This document shows positions 35,131 to 46,801 of a stretch of 64,000 bases of DNA, piece by piece (position 1 is the first letter of the stretch; each line of letters begins with the position of its first letter). This DNA comes from Maylandia zebra. Taxonomy: Eukaryota; Chordata; Actinopteri; Cichliformes; Cichlidae. The notes beneath the pieces were generated by a model. The model did no database searches and was not told the DNA's origin. It was given only the letters and a program-made list of their open reading frames with translations. The translations under genes were made by a program, and so were the position numbers. The stretch is from the NCBI RefSeq assembly GCF_041146795.1, contig NC_135176.1, positions 20,991,286-21,055,285 on the forward strand. Reading direction: 5' to 3'.

Positions 35131-36495
35131 TAGAGATGGCACGATACCACTTTTTTATGTCCGATACCGATACCGATATCATAAATTTGGATATCTGCCG
35201 ATACCGATATGAATCCGATAGTGTTTTTTAATCAACAAAACTGTTTTTTAAAATATCTTGCTGCATTTTGTATAAGTTCATACTCAAGTTTAAAACAACA
35301 ACTACACTAAAGCTATTCTGTTATACCTGTATGCAAAAAAAATGTTTCATAGTTCAGCAATACTGATCAATCTAATAAACTTAGACCTACACCATCCTCC
35401 CTATTCTGGTATTTTAAAGAGTACTTAGCGTAAATATTAAGCAACCTAACTAATAGGGTTCCAACTCCCAGCAACAACAAAAATAAATAAATAAAAAATA
35501 GGGAACTACCCCTCACGCGCCACCTCATGATGCTTAATTTGATGCAGTGTGAAAAAAATGCACAGAAATCAATTATTTTTCAAGAAATATTAAATAGATT
35601 CAACATCTTTCTTCAACAGAATTGCAGACTGCACAGATGGTACCTTCCCAAAGGAAAAAGTACTATAGCTTACTAGGGTATATATATTAGACTTAATAGT
35701 TACTATATACAGTAATTGACTTCTATTCATTTTGCATCAAATTAAAACTTTGGGTGTCAGATAATTATTTATTAAAAGCTTGACATTTTAAATGAGAATA
35801 AGAAAGAAAAGTATGTCTTTGTGCCCCCTTTTCCCTGTTCATGCCCTACCGGCCCCCCTGGCTAAACTTTGCTAGATCCGCCCCTGCACAAATACCAACG
35901 TCAGCTACGTAGAAAAAGATCCTGGAGTAGAAAGTAATATTAAATACATTCTAACAACAGCTGATCAAGCTTAAACGTGCTTCTGTTGTTCAGCCGCTGG
36001 TTTCCTCTTTCTGGTGCAAAGTGGGCCAAAAGCAAACTAGAGACACGGACTCACGACAGAAAAGCTGATCAGCTGATCGTTAAGCAGTTTCATGATTGAA
36101 GTAGCAGCAAGAAGAGGCAGTCGCTCCATATATCGTTTGTTAAGCTTAACGCAGGAATGCTTTACAAACATTCAGAGATGGACTTACACACTTGCTTTAC
36201 TTCTCTCGGGGATAACTTTGTCGGAGATGAAATGCCGGGTTGCTAGCGAAGCTCCAAATGCTATCCAGAGCACCGACAGGTCCCGCATGCCACAGCCGCT
36301 CTATCACGTGATGCATACTGCTCCAACGTGCTAACGTTCTGAGGTGAGTTACGGCGTATTGCAAGTTTTGTGAGGTGCTTTCGTGATATTTAATGGATCG
36401 GATTACATTTTTTATTTTTCTCCGATATCCGATCCAGTAATTTAGGTCAGTATCGGACCGATACCGATACGTAATATCGGATCGGTCCATCTCTA
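35131..36495. mobile_element. hAT-like element inserted at the start codon of copy 5
   Basis: 1365 bp with ends TAGAGATGG...CCATCTCTA and subterminal ACCGATACCGATA-type repeats. It is flanked by perfect 8-bp direct repeats GTATGGAG at 35123-35130 and 36496-36503, which include the start codon of copy 5. No transposase frame is recognised, so it is non-autonomous. Confidence 0.9.
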
Positions 36496-36497
36496 GT

Positions 36498-37598
36498 ATG
36501 GAGATGATGATGTTTGTGCTGATGTCTGCTGTGGCCATGCTGATCAATCCATATGCTGCAAATCCTGTCAGTAACGACAACCTAAACCGTATCATTGACC
36601 TGACTAAGAAATACAACAGAGATCTGAATGAGGTAAGGGTTCATCGCATAAGCACAATTGTTTGAGTGACACTTAGCTTGAAATTTTTGTAACATTTTTT
36701 TGGTGCCCTAACTTGTTAAAACCTTTAAAAAGTGTTTGCAATGTTCAGTTACAAATATTTTTTCTATTAAATTTTTTGGTGCCTTATCTGATTCAATATG
36801 TTAAAAGTGTTACCTGACAAAGTAATTTTTTATTGGATCTTACAGAGGTTCTTTGTGGAGGATGTGTCTGACCTGGCTGACAATGGATGTGGGGTGAGGA
36901 GACATTTTTTCATGTCTTTGAAACAATGTTCCTTTTAATTCATTCAGTTTTCTTGAATTGTTCTGCTGATTGGAAGTTTGAGTTGTCTTTTTTTTTTTTT
37001 TTTACAAACTGCAGAAAAAACACTAGCCAACTTATATAATTGTAAATGCATGTGTTTTTAAAAGCTTATAAATCCGTCCTTGTGTTCCGTACAGAATAAC
37101 TTCTTCTGCAAAGTGAATGACATCCTACAAAAGCATGCCAAAAATGACAACGAGAAAGAAATTGTGAGAAACCTGGAAATATTCATTAAGAAATCAAATG
37201 TAAGTTATCTATTTTGACACATCTCTAACTTAAGAACAACAAATCTGTGTAGTCTGTGAAGGTTCTCAGTCATCCAGGTCATCATAGTCTAAGGAGTTTG
37301 GAAAGAAAAGCGTCAGTCTGTGTTGTAAATATTTAGAGACAATGTGCTAATCTCACTTTAGGTAGACAAATACATCTGCAAAACTGAGCATATATACTGA
37401 ACACAGATTCCTGTCTTTCAGATGGACTGCAAAGATGTACTAAAGAAAGTACGGCCGTCAGAAAAAGAACAGCCACTACCTGATTTGCTGGGAAACCTCA
37501 ACAAATGTATTATAAGGAGGTATAATCCATTTGAAATGGATTCCACAGACAAGTCTTTTTCAGACTTTTACTTTTGTTTCAAGAAAATACCATGTTAG
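36498..37598 (+). CDS. il4/13: Interleukin-4/13-like cytokine, copy 5 (154 aa), altered C-terminus, displaced promoter
   Basis: Exons 36498-36632, 36846-36893, 37095-37199 and 37422-37598, all phase 0 with GT/AG ends. Exons 1-3 are close to copy 3 (MEMMMFVLMSAVAMLINPYA, RFFVEDVSDLADNGCG, NNFFCKVNDILQKHAK). Exon 4 starts MDCKDVLKKVRPSEKEQPLP and stays parallel to KCI, then departs to a 28-residue tail, IRRYNPFEMD...FCFKKIPC, with two extra cysteines. The tail resembles no other copy. The glycosylation sequons of copies 3 and 4 are gone. A hAT element separates the start codon from the ancestral TATA box, so expression would need readthrough, splicing within the element, or a new promoter. The frame is open, but this may be a gene on its way to loss. 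Confidence 0.65.
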
Positions 37599-37849
37599 AG
37601 AGATATTTGAACTGTCTGATATGTGATCACTTGAATGTTTTTCATAATTCATAAAGTGTACGGGTTAGCCCATTTGTTTGCCAAGCATAAGTTTCCGATT
37701 CAATTCTGGCCAGAAATACAAATTCCTTTTTGGAATACAACAAAAAGAACAATGGTTGTGAAACTGGACATTTGTTTTAGCTTATAGTATAGTTTAGTAA
37801 GCTATTAGTATTTTCTTTTCTTTTTTATGCCTTTATCATCCTTTTAGAC

Positions 37850-37940
37850 AAATGACCTGTCCAAGATGTACCCTGCCTCTTGCCCTATGGCAGCTGGGAT
37901 AGGCTCCAGCCCCCCATGACCCTTAAGCTAAAGAGATGAA
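37850..37940 (+). repeat. 3' part of a teleost SINE
   Basis: GACCTGTCCAAGATGTACCC, TGCCCTATGGCAGCTGGGAT and AGGCTCCAGCCCCCCATGAC are the tail of the same SINE family as 55220-55500. Confidence 0.7.
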
Positions 37941-38395
37941 TGGATATATTGTCATTAAAACGTTGAGCAGTTTAATCATCTATTCAAATTGTTTATTACC
38001 CACATACTCAGGTCAATTCTAATACCTATTAAAGTGAAACTTATTTAGAGATCTAATAATGGGTAACTTTGACAGTTTTGTGTTCTATTTTGACAGGTTT
38101 GTGACATATGGTGGGTAGAAAATTGGTTATTTTTGAAGTATGGGTCGCTTTGATAGCACAAACAGTCCAAAGTTGTAGAATTCCATAATTGGTGAAATTT
38201 ATAGCCTATATTTGCCAGTACAAACTGGTTTACAGTTATAGAAATGCTAACCTGAGCCATATACCTCTCAAACTAACTGTAAAAATGTCTGGGAAGAATT
38301 GCCCAGAAGGTAATGCAATACAAGTTTTGAATATCATAGAGAGGTCACAATTGTGTAAACTGACACATTGATTCAAGTAAGACATGAATAAATTA

Positions 38396-38480
38396 GGGCT
38401 GTCAATGTTAACGCATATCAATCCATCATCACAATTAACACGATTAAAGCAATTAACCCATCTGGAGCGCAGAATGACTC
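38396..38480. repeat. Fragment of a hAT-like repeat (GGGCTGTCAATGTTAACGC type)
   Basis: The GGGCTGTCAATGTTAACGC start and ATTAACACGATTAAAGCAA are typical of a common fish terminal repeat. No matching right end was identified. Confidence 0.4.
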
Positions 38481-38565
38481 AAGTAAAGCTCAAGTAATCT
38501 CAAAGTGGTTTATTCAACATGATAATGAGGGGGGAAATGTAATGCAAACAAACATATACGTTCAT

Positions 38566-38780
38566 TTTAGAGAAACAGTTCCTTTTCTGCTTATTGACCG
38601 CAACTTCATCATAAGCCTTATCTCACAGTCACCTCAGATTGCATTTGTAACCGACAAACATGCCAAAGACGTAGGCAAAGCAAGTATAAGTAATCTGATC
38701 TGAACCAACATCTCACAACAACCTGCCAACTGAGCAAAACAACCACTTTAAGGGCTTCTGCTTGAAAACATGTTTACTAC
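38566..38780 (+). promoter_or_regulatory. Orphan copy of the cytokine promoter
   Basis: GAGAAACAGTTCCTTTTCTG, TTGACCGCAACTT (RUNX-type core changed), CCTTATCTC (GATA-type) and TATAAGTA at 38685-38692 align with the promoters of the intact copies. The leader follows to about 38770, but no exon 1 does. A second promoter relic begins about 70 bp later. Confidence 0.6.
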
Positions 38781-38839
38781 TTTGTGGATTCTGTTATCAA
38801 CTTTCTTCTGAAAGTACCACTTTTTTTCTCTACTGTCTA

Positions 38840-39190
38840 TAGGTTGTTCTTTGGAGAAACATTGATTCTATTCATTGATCACAAATTAATTACACATTTC
38901 ATCTTACTGTCTGCATTTGGATTTTTTTGTAACTGGTGAATGTGATGAAGGTATGGGCAAAGCAAATACAAATAATCGGCTCTCAGCCAAGACATCACAA
39001 CAGCTTACAAGCTGAGCAACACAACAGAAACAAGGTCTTCAAGGCCAGTTTCTTGAAATTGTTTATGAGATGATGATGTTTATGCTGGTGTCTGCTGTGG
39101 TCGTGGCAATCCATCCTTGTACTGGAAATCCTGTCTATCATGACATTCTAAACATATCTTTGAACAATACAATGAAACTCTCACTAAAGT
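38840..39190 (+). pseudogene. il4/13: il4/13-like copy 6, decayed promoter and exon 1 only
   Basis: A degenerate promoter (ATACAAATA near 38966 where the others have TATAAATA) is followed by an exon 1 relic. From about 39071 it reads MMMFMLVSAVVVAIHPCTGN, recognisably the signal peptide, then LNISLNNTMKLSLK before a stop. Compared with the other copies, bases are missing in helix A (IIDLVEQY is lost) and the frame shifts. The first ATG of the MEMMM start is damaged too. A GTAAGG donor-like site survives at about 39188. Exons 2-4 are absent: the sequence passes directly to the downstream block at 39300. Confidence 0.75.
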
Positions 39191-39299
39191 AAGGGCTCAT
39201 CTTATAAGCACAAATGTTTTCTTGACTGTTAACTATTAACATTCATACACACAGTTTTTGGGGGGGTTGTTTTATATACTTTGTTCAAGCCTTCATTTT

Positions 39300-39440
39300 C
39301 AGTTCATATCTGTACTCCCTTTAAGCCAACATTCTTCTGATTGGCTGCCCATCCCTAAAAGAAGGTTTGAACTGCAGGTGGGTGGAAGTGCAATACTGGC
39401 AGTCAGAGCTGTGTACTTGAGATAACCATGACATCACACA
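39300..39440 (+). repeat. Downstream flanking block of the cytokine unit, copy 6
   Basis: CTTCTGATTGGCTGCCCATC and GCAGGTGGGTGGAAGTGC match the blocks after copies 1-3, here directly after the exon 1 relic. Confidence 0.6.
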
Positions 39441-40344
39441 GCAGCAAAAGTAAACATAAATAAATAAATAAAAATGGCAAACTGAGCATAATTTATATGT
39501 GATTTTTGCTGATAGTAAATGATGCTTAATACTTACCAGAATATAATCAAATATTTTAAAAAATAAGTACATTTAAGTTTAACCAATATAACAAATATGG
39601 AAGAAATGCAATGACGTGAGTTTGCAATTTAAGCTTAAATCCTATATTAAATCATGTATGTGGAAAGGTCAGATGGATAGAGAGAGGATGTTGAGGTGTG
39701 GCTGGATATTTGGTGATTAGATATTAATAATGTGATTGGATGTCTCTATGGGTGAGAAGAGATATAATTTCAGAAGATGTGTGAAAAGAGAGTATGTTGA
39801 GAAGATCTAGTTGCCATTTAAGCACGCTGTGATTATACTGCCTTTAAGCAGAGATTCAAGTAATGGTTAAGAGGACAGCAAGCATATCAGTGAGTTGAAG
39901 GACAGGCTGAAAGCGTGATAGTGTCACTGGTTTTTTTTCTTTCCTCTTGTCATTTTTTTTCTTCCCTGGTTGATTTTACATTAAAGGCCGTATTTTAAAC
40001 AGCATTCTGTTCTTTTACTGGGTTTGTCTTTATGTCAACTGGGACAGGTGCAATATTATAGTCTGGCAATGTGCAGTCCCCAAGGCTTAAAATAGGTGAC
40101 AGGAAGGGAGTTCAGACAAGAAGTTCACTTAAATATAAACTAATTTATTAAACATGATCTAACCAAGACATTATCAGTGGAGGCAGTGAAGACGTCTAGC
40201 CTTTGAGGTAGTTACAGCTGGGCATGCCCCCTCACTTCTCAGGCTTCATCAGCTTTGCACTGCCTACTGGGTAAGATCAATAGGATCAGATGTTAACAAT
40301 TTTTTTTAGCAGAAGGCCAATCCAGGCTTCCTGTGTTGGGGTGC
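39441..40344. other. Spacer, no gene recognised
   Basis: About 0.9 kb of AT-rich sequence with no coding or RNA feature that I can support. Confidence 0.35.
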
Positions 40345-40770
40345 TGTTCCCTGCCGATCGACAAGCAGCAGACCACACCAGGTCGCACTGCTGGCACCTA
40401 AGGAAAGGAAACTGAGGCTACAAGTCACACAGTGCCACCAAAGTTAGAGACTGGAAAGTTTCAAAAATGTTGTGTGGTCTGATGACTTTATTTCTGCTAC
40501 AACATTCACGCAGGCAGGTTCGGAATTTGACATAAATAACATAAAAGCATGGACCCATCCTACATTGTATCAGCAGTCTAAGCTAGTGGTGGTGGTGGTG
40601 ATGGCACAATGATAATTGATATCTTCTTGGCACACTTTGGGTTCCTTTGTACCTACTGAGCATCATTAAACTGTAAAAGCCTTAGTACTGTTGCTGATCA
40701 TGTCTATCCTTCTGATGACCACAGTGTACCCATTTTCTGATGGCTTCTGGTTGTATTTTCATAATGCTGA
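40345..40770 (+). mobile_element. Tc1-like transposon relic at the end of the array
   Basis: AGCAGACCACACCAGGTCGC, GGAAACTGAGGCTACAAGTC, TTCTTGGCACACTTTGGG and CACAGTGTACCCATTTTCTG are from the same family as the relics in other spacers. Broken, without an open transposase frame. Confidence 0.75.
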
Positions 40771-40779
40771 ACTTTTGGC

Positions 40780-41040
40780 ATGCCATCGTTTCTCATTCTG
40801 TCCTTTTAAGGGAACATATTAATTTCATTTTCAGCAGTTCTTGGTTATGGTCTAATTCTTGTTCTCTATCAGAGTAACTTTGCAGGATTCCCTCACACCA
40901 GAACATGGTGCAGACCCTGAGGTCATCCACTGTCTGAAATGGCTCCCTTTAAGCAGACTTTCTTCTGATTGGCTGCCCCTCCCAAAGCAGCTGGTTGAAG
41001 CTGCCGAACTCACAGTCACAGCAGTGTACCTAAAAAGTCT
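40780..41040 (+). repeat. Orphan downstream block of the cytokine unit
   Basis: GCAGTTCTTGGTTATGGTC, CATCCACTGTCTGAAATGGC and CTTCTGATTGGCTGCCCCTC match the other downstream blocks, but no cytokine exon lies before it. It marks the right edge of the array and suggests a lost seventh unit. Confidence 0.55.
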
Positions 41041-44000
41041 AGAGGTGTTAATTCAAAATAAGACCAAGACAACTTTCAACTGCACTTTAAAATGTGAAAC
41101 TACATTTTTTAATTATTTACTTTTTTAATAGGAGGAACTATAATGAGTCTACATGTCATTTATTTGTGTGCACTAGCCGTGATGGGTCTTGAAGAAGCGT
41201 TGCAGAAGCGTTTAGAAGTTCAAATGATTGCTCAAATATTAATGATTCTGTAAATCATTCAGCCCACAGAACTTCTAAAGAACCCTCTTTTTTTAGTAGA
41301 ATGCACTCAACTAATCGGGGCACCCCAGAAATACATTTGTGCAAATGCTGGTACCCTCTCTGAAAGAAACACGTTTCACCACTCTTTTCCCTCTTGCCTT
41401 ACACAATTACCCATCACTCAGTGACTTGATGCAATGTGAGAGCTATGGGGAGGCTTGCCGTTGGTGGTGGTTGGGTCTCTTTGTGGCTTTCAGCTGTGTG
41501 TATGTGCGCTACTGAACCATGGCTCCCTCATTACTTAATTATAAAGAGACTCTTCTTTTCCAGTTCTTTTTATAGAACTGTTGAAATATTCCCAAAACTA
41601 TGTGTAACCCATTTTTTCTTGAAGGACAGATCAGCTCTAATATTCATTTAACATTGTGTAAAGAGAATAAACAGAGGCAATACACTGCGTGATAACTTTC
41701 TTATAAGATATAAACTAACCCAACTAACCTTTAGTGGAATAAATACCATTTTTGATTAAGTACAAGACGCATAAGCACAAGTCCAGCAATCGCAGTGTTA
41801 CATAAATAACAAAAAATGTTTGACAAAGTGCTGTGAGAAACCAGTTAAATTACTGCTTTCCATTATAAAGCAAAAAACAAGAAAAAAAAACATTATGGGT
41901 GTATTTTAGTATTTTACTAGAAACAGAAAATGCTGCCAAGAATGCAATCCTTTCTACAGTATTTTACCATTTTAATGCGACACAGTATGTTGGGGTCAGA
42001 AGTTGACTTTTTTTTTATCTCTTACTATTATATACTTAAAATTACTAAATTTTGAAAGCATTATATTATTTAAATATTATTTCATGTTTTTGCAGGTCAA
42101 GAGGAGCCCAGTTTAAGTATTTATGTAAAGTAAGAAAAGGCTAAATTCACTCCACTGCATTCTGGACAATTCTGTTGGTGATTTATTCTCTTTTATGTTA
42201 AATGTTTTTGTAAAGTAGTGGATTTTTTTATATGGAGACTGCCCCTGGACCAAAAGGTAAAGTTTCAAATCCATGTGAGATGCAGAACTTGAGTAGGAAA
42301 TTAGTATATTTTATCCACTGTAAACAACAGATCCACATTCAAGAGGTGTTGATTCGTAAGTATTAAATAACCAGGATTTGCTTTATGAGGTATATAATTG
42401 TCTTTAAAAATCCATGTATACATTGTTTAATATTAGGGCTATTTTTTGTAAACATGTGTGTATATATGTTAGAGCAAGCTTTAAAAATATTTTTGAATGT
42501 GTTTGATTTCATTTGCATTAATTCCCTTCAACAATCATTGTGTAATGTGTTCTATATTTTATGTTAGATTTGGATACTACAAACAAACTAACCAAATAAA
42601 CTTAAAACATATGTAGCCACAGAGCTGAGGCTTGTATGTGGCCATTAGTTGTATGGTTTGTTTTTTAAGTTTATTTTTTATTTCATATTATCTCATGAAA
42701 AATGCCTTAAATTGGAAAAATGAATTAAATGTCTAGATATTTCTCTCTTTTTTTCCAATATATTGCCTTTTTCTAACCAACTCTGGTTATTAGTCTAAGA
42801 CTATTCATCTTTATTAATGGCTTATCTATTTACTTACTCTCTCTCCAGATTTATCATGTTTCTGTAGAAGCTTTACATAAATCTTTATTACAATATTTCA
42901 TACTGTAAAAAAATCACAATAAAAAAGGTTCGGAAATATTGGAAAATCCATATTTTTAAGCAATCTGTGATACTGCTATTATATCGTCATCAAAGAATAA
43001 AATACGATTTTTAAGCCTATTGACTATTATTAGTTTGGGTTAAAGAAAACATTATCAGGACTACAAATTAAAAACTCCATGTGGGAATCATTGCAGGCAT
43101 GCAAATAAGCTTGATTTAGCCTAAGGCAACATAACCTGTTATTCTGCTACGATACAAACTGGCTTTTTTCCTGGCAGATCTGATGGGATGTAGGAGATAC
43201 CGTGCTGTCATTCAAAGAATCCTCTCTGCTTCATAGCGAACAATAGGACTTCTTTGTTCATTGACCAGGCTCGTGTAAACATAAAACTCTTTAAGTGTGC
43301 GACAACCATGCTGATTCTGGATCATTACTTGTCTTTAGAGGGGCTTGATGGATGTCGTTTTATGTTCTTCCCCTTCATCTGTACACACACAGACATACAT
43401 GCTCAGCACTGCCTGCCTCTGCTGCTTCTTTATTGTGTTCCTGGTCGATTAGCCTCGGGGCTGTCTTCAGGGCCTGGGGCCGGTGGGAGCAGACAGGAGG
43501 AGGGCGGGTGGCTGCATCTGCTAGGGGACCTCCTTCAGGGGCCCCGCAGTGGCCTGGCTCAGTTTTCATGTCTGTCTTCAAAGGCACAGCCCTGTGGTGA
43601 GAAACAGAGAGAAGACAGTACATCGGCAGTGGCACTGCCATTGTTAGTTTCCCATGTGCCCTCTGTTAATACACAATATGTGGATGATGGAGCATGTCAA
43701 CTCTGAGCTGCTTTTCACTTCTCTATCTATCTATGGCATGTATACTTTAATTGTGGCATGATTATCATTCATACACTGCAAATGATTCATTTTGGTTTCA
43801 CAGTTATCAACTTTAAAATACACTTTTGCAGCATTTGAGAGGTTGTACATCTGAGGAATATTAATTAGCTGCATCATTAATCAAATAAATAGATAATGTA
43901 GTGCATGCCTCTACTCATTTCTTCTTTTTTATAGCTCTAGGTCAGTCACATACTATAGCTTCCCCCTAGCTTTATTTTTGCATTTACAGTACTCTGCTGG

Positions 44001-46620
44001 CTGGTATACGCTCCTCATGCCCCGCCTCCCGTCCTCCTGTTCATAGTGGACCCTCTTGGTGCTCCTGCTGTCACAGGTGTTTAGTGTCAAACTGTCCGTG
44101 GCCAGCAGGGACGCGCTTACCTTGACGTGATCAACCTTGAAATGAAAAGAACTAAATCCAGACAGTCAGGGTAACAGACATGTCAGCCATTAGGGATTTT
44201 TTCCTTCCTTCTCTCATATTTTTGCTCGTTCCTGACTTTTCACTCTTGCTCTTCCTCACTTTCGCTTTACATTATTTCTCTTTACATTCCTTTTTCATTT
44301 GCACATTGCCAACCTTCCTTTACTCTCTCTGCTGATTCCATTTTTTTCTTTTTACCTTATTTTCCTCTTACCGTTCATTTTATCCTAATTTCATTTTCTC
44401 TGAGTATGTTCTGTCTTTTGTTCCTCCATCTTCTCTTTCCTTAGTCTGTTTCTTAACTTATGCCTCCCACAAGTCCTTTTCTCCCGTTTCCTTTCCTTTG
44501 TCTTGCCACACTACAGCCACATGTGAGTGGAGTTATGGAGTTTGATTATGTTCAGAAGACCTTATTGTGATTATGCGTTCTTACACTCTAATCTGGGTTT
44601 GTGTGTAGCTCATCTTCTGACCAGCTAAGTGCTTTGTAGAGGAAAAAAAAATCACGCCACAGTGAATTATTTCTGGCTGGGTTAGTTTTATTTCTCTGGG
44701 CACTTTGATAATGGAGAGGTTTGAATAATGAATGGGGTATATAATACTGTTCTTCAGACCCGCTGAATGAATTTAGCAAGTGCATATAAGTGAGTTTCTG
44801 TGAGTGCCTCTAATATACACCCCTACATTTCTATTTCTATTTTTGGAGCTGGAACATGAATGTGCTCTTCTGTGAAAGAAATGAAATTGCTAGAAATGTT
44901 TTTTAATTTTTGCTATTTCTTTTTTTTTTTTTAATTGCTTCTCATCTGTCATCAGGCAGGAAGGATCTCTCGCCTGCAGCCTCCAGTGTTGCCATTTCTA
45001 CACAGACTATTCAGACATGTTTCCACAACTGAATCGTATCTGCATACGATTGGCCTCAAGCACAGGGTGTTAGAGTCTAAATTTCTTTCTATCCTACATT
45101 TCTAATTTTCTCTGTGGAAGCAATGACAGTTTGCTGGTGCTTCAGAATATTTGTATTTTAAAGTCAAATTACTGATTTGAGTTCCTTTGGAACAAGAGAC
45201 TACTATAATTACAGGAAGTGCTATAAGCAAGTTCATTTTAGTTTCAGCCTACCCTCTATAACTTTGTCTCCATTAATATTATTATTCCGTTATTTTGGAA
45301 ACCTGTCAGCCATTCTCACAAACTGCCTGACCAGCAGTACAAAACATTCTCAAAAAAGAGAAAATAAAGGCAGCACTCTCACATCAGGTAGTGGAATTAA
45401 AAGATTATCCCCATTATTAATGATTTATTTTCTGTTTATTTATCTATTACTTTTATATGAAGTACAGTAAACACACACACACAACATGACTGCCATGAGT
45501 CTGTGGATTTACATCACTTCAGTGTCTTGTCTCTGTATGTGATTTCAGACTGACTCCATAATGTTGAGATAAGGTCTCTGTGGAGGACATTACATCTGTT
45601 GCAGGACTCTTATTGTTGTTGCTAAAAATACTGCAATGATACATGACTGTCAGTTGTGTCCCTAATGGAATGAATAAGAATCTAAATCTGAAGTGCCAAA
45701 AAACCTTTGCACAGTACTGCAGAAATGCAAATACTTTAATTTGCTTTATAACAAAAAATGGACTTTAGTATATTATACTATAAAATCTGTAGATTTTTCT
45801 TACCCTGTAAATAAACAATTAATTACAAAAGGACTTCAGAACTGCACTAATGCAATGAGTTATTTGAAAGAATGTAGCATTAGCGAAACAGAAAGAATGT
45901 GGATCCAACCATGGAAAAAGTGACAGAAACTGCAGAGAGCATCACCTGCTGTACCTTTAAAAGACATTCATCCATCATCTTGGCTTCAAGTTTCTAGAGA
46001 GTAACACAATCTCATTGTGTGCCTGTGAGCATGTGTATCCAGGTCTGTGCTGCACACAGGTGTGTGTATATTTCTGTGTGTGTGTGTGTGTGTGTGTAGC
46101 AGCGGTTTGGCTTCTGATGATAATAGAAGGTGACTAATAGAGAGCCCAGAGGTAGCTGTCTTCCCTCGCTCTGGTCACATTCTCATTTGTTGCTACTGGC
46201 ATGGGATGAATTATTGAGTTTGGGGTGTCTTGGCTTTACCCTCCCTTCACATTCCCTTAGTGTGCTCCCACGGATGACAGCCACCCTGTGAGAGTGCGTA
46301 TTTTAAAGCAAACTGAGAGACAAAGAGAGAGGGGGTACATATATGTGCACCTATTCTTGAGCAATTAAACAGAGCTTTCATCTTCATTCTGTCAAAAATA
46401 GTCAGACAGTTTGTACTTAAGTAGAAGTACATATACTAATGTTAGAAAAGTACTCAGGTAAAAGTTGAAGTTTCTACCACCTGTTTTTGTGCAAAGCTAA
46501 CTGAACCTATTTATATTATATTAATGTAATAATTAATTTATATTAGTAGATGGAATTACAAACTTTATATGAGTCTAAATTTGGATTCTCGTAAATATAT
46601 TCACTTAAACAATACAAACA
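41041..46620. other. Intergenic, no gene recognised
   Basis: About 5.6 kb. The longest plus-strand frame, 43254-43706, has no family resemblance, splice context or good start and was not accepted. A locally GC-richer patch lies at 43430-43570. No RNA gene is recognised. Confidence 0.4.
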
Positions 46621-46625
46621 AACAA

Positions 46626-46680
46626 TCCATCCATCCTCATCCGCTTTATCCGAGGCCGGGTCGCCAGGGCAGCAGCCTAG
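46626..46680. repeat. Fragment of a teleost SINE/LINE tail
   Basis: CCATCCATCCTCATCCGC then GAGGCCGGGTCGCCAGGGCA is a common fish repeat end, here next to a long AT microsatellite. Confidence 0.55.
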
Positions 46681-46705
46681 GCTTAGGCAAACAAACAATA
46701 AAAAC

Positions 46706-46710
<5 letters not shown>

Positions 46711-46797
<87 letters not shown>
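46711..46797. repeat. (AT)n microsatellite, about 87 bp
   Basis: Uninterrupted TA dinucleotide run. Confidence 0.98.

Positions 46798-46801
<4 letters not shown>

Noticed and set aside
43254-43706. 150-aa plus-strand frame
   Set aside because: No recognisable motif, no promoter or splice support, biased low-complexity composition; overlapping frames exist on both strands.
46711-46797. YIYIYI open frames here and at 56752-56867
   Set aside because: Translation of AT dinucleotide repeats.
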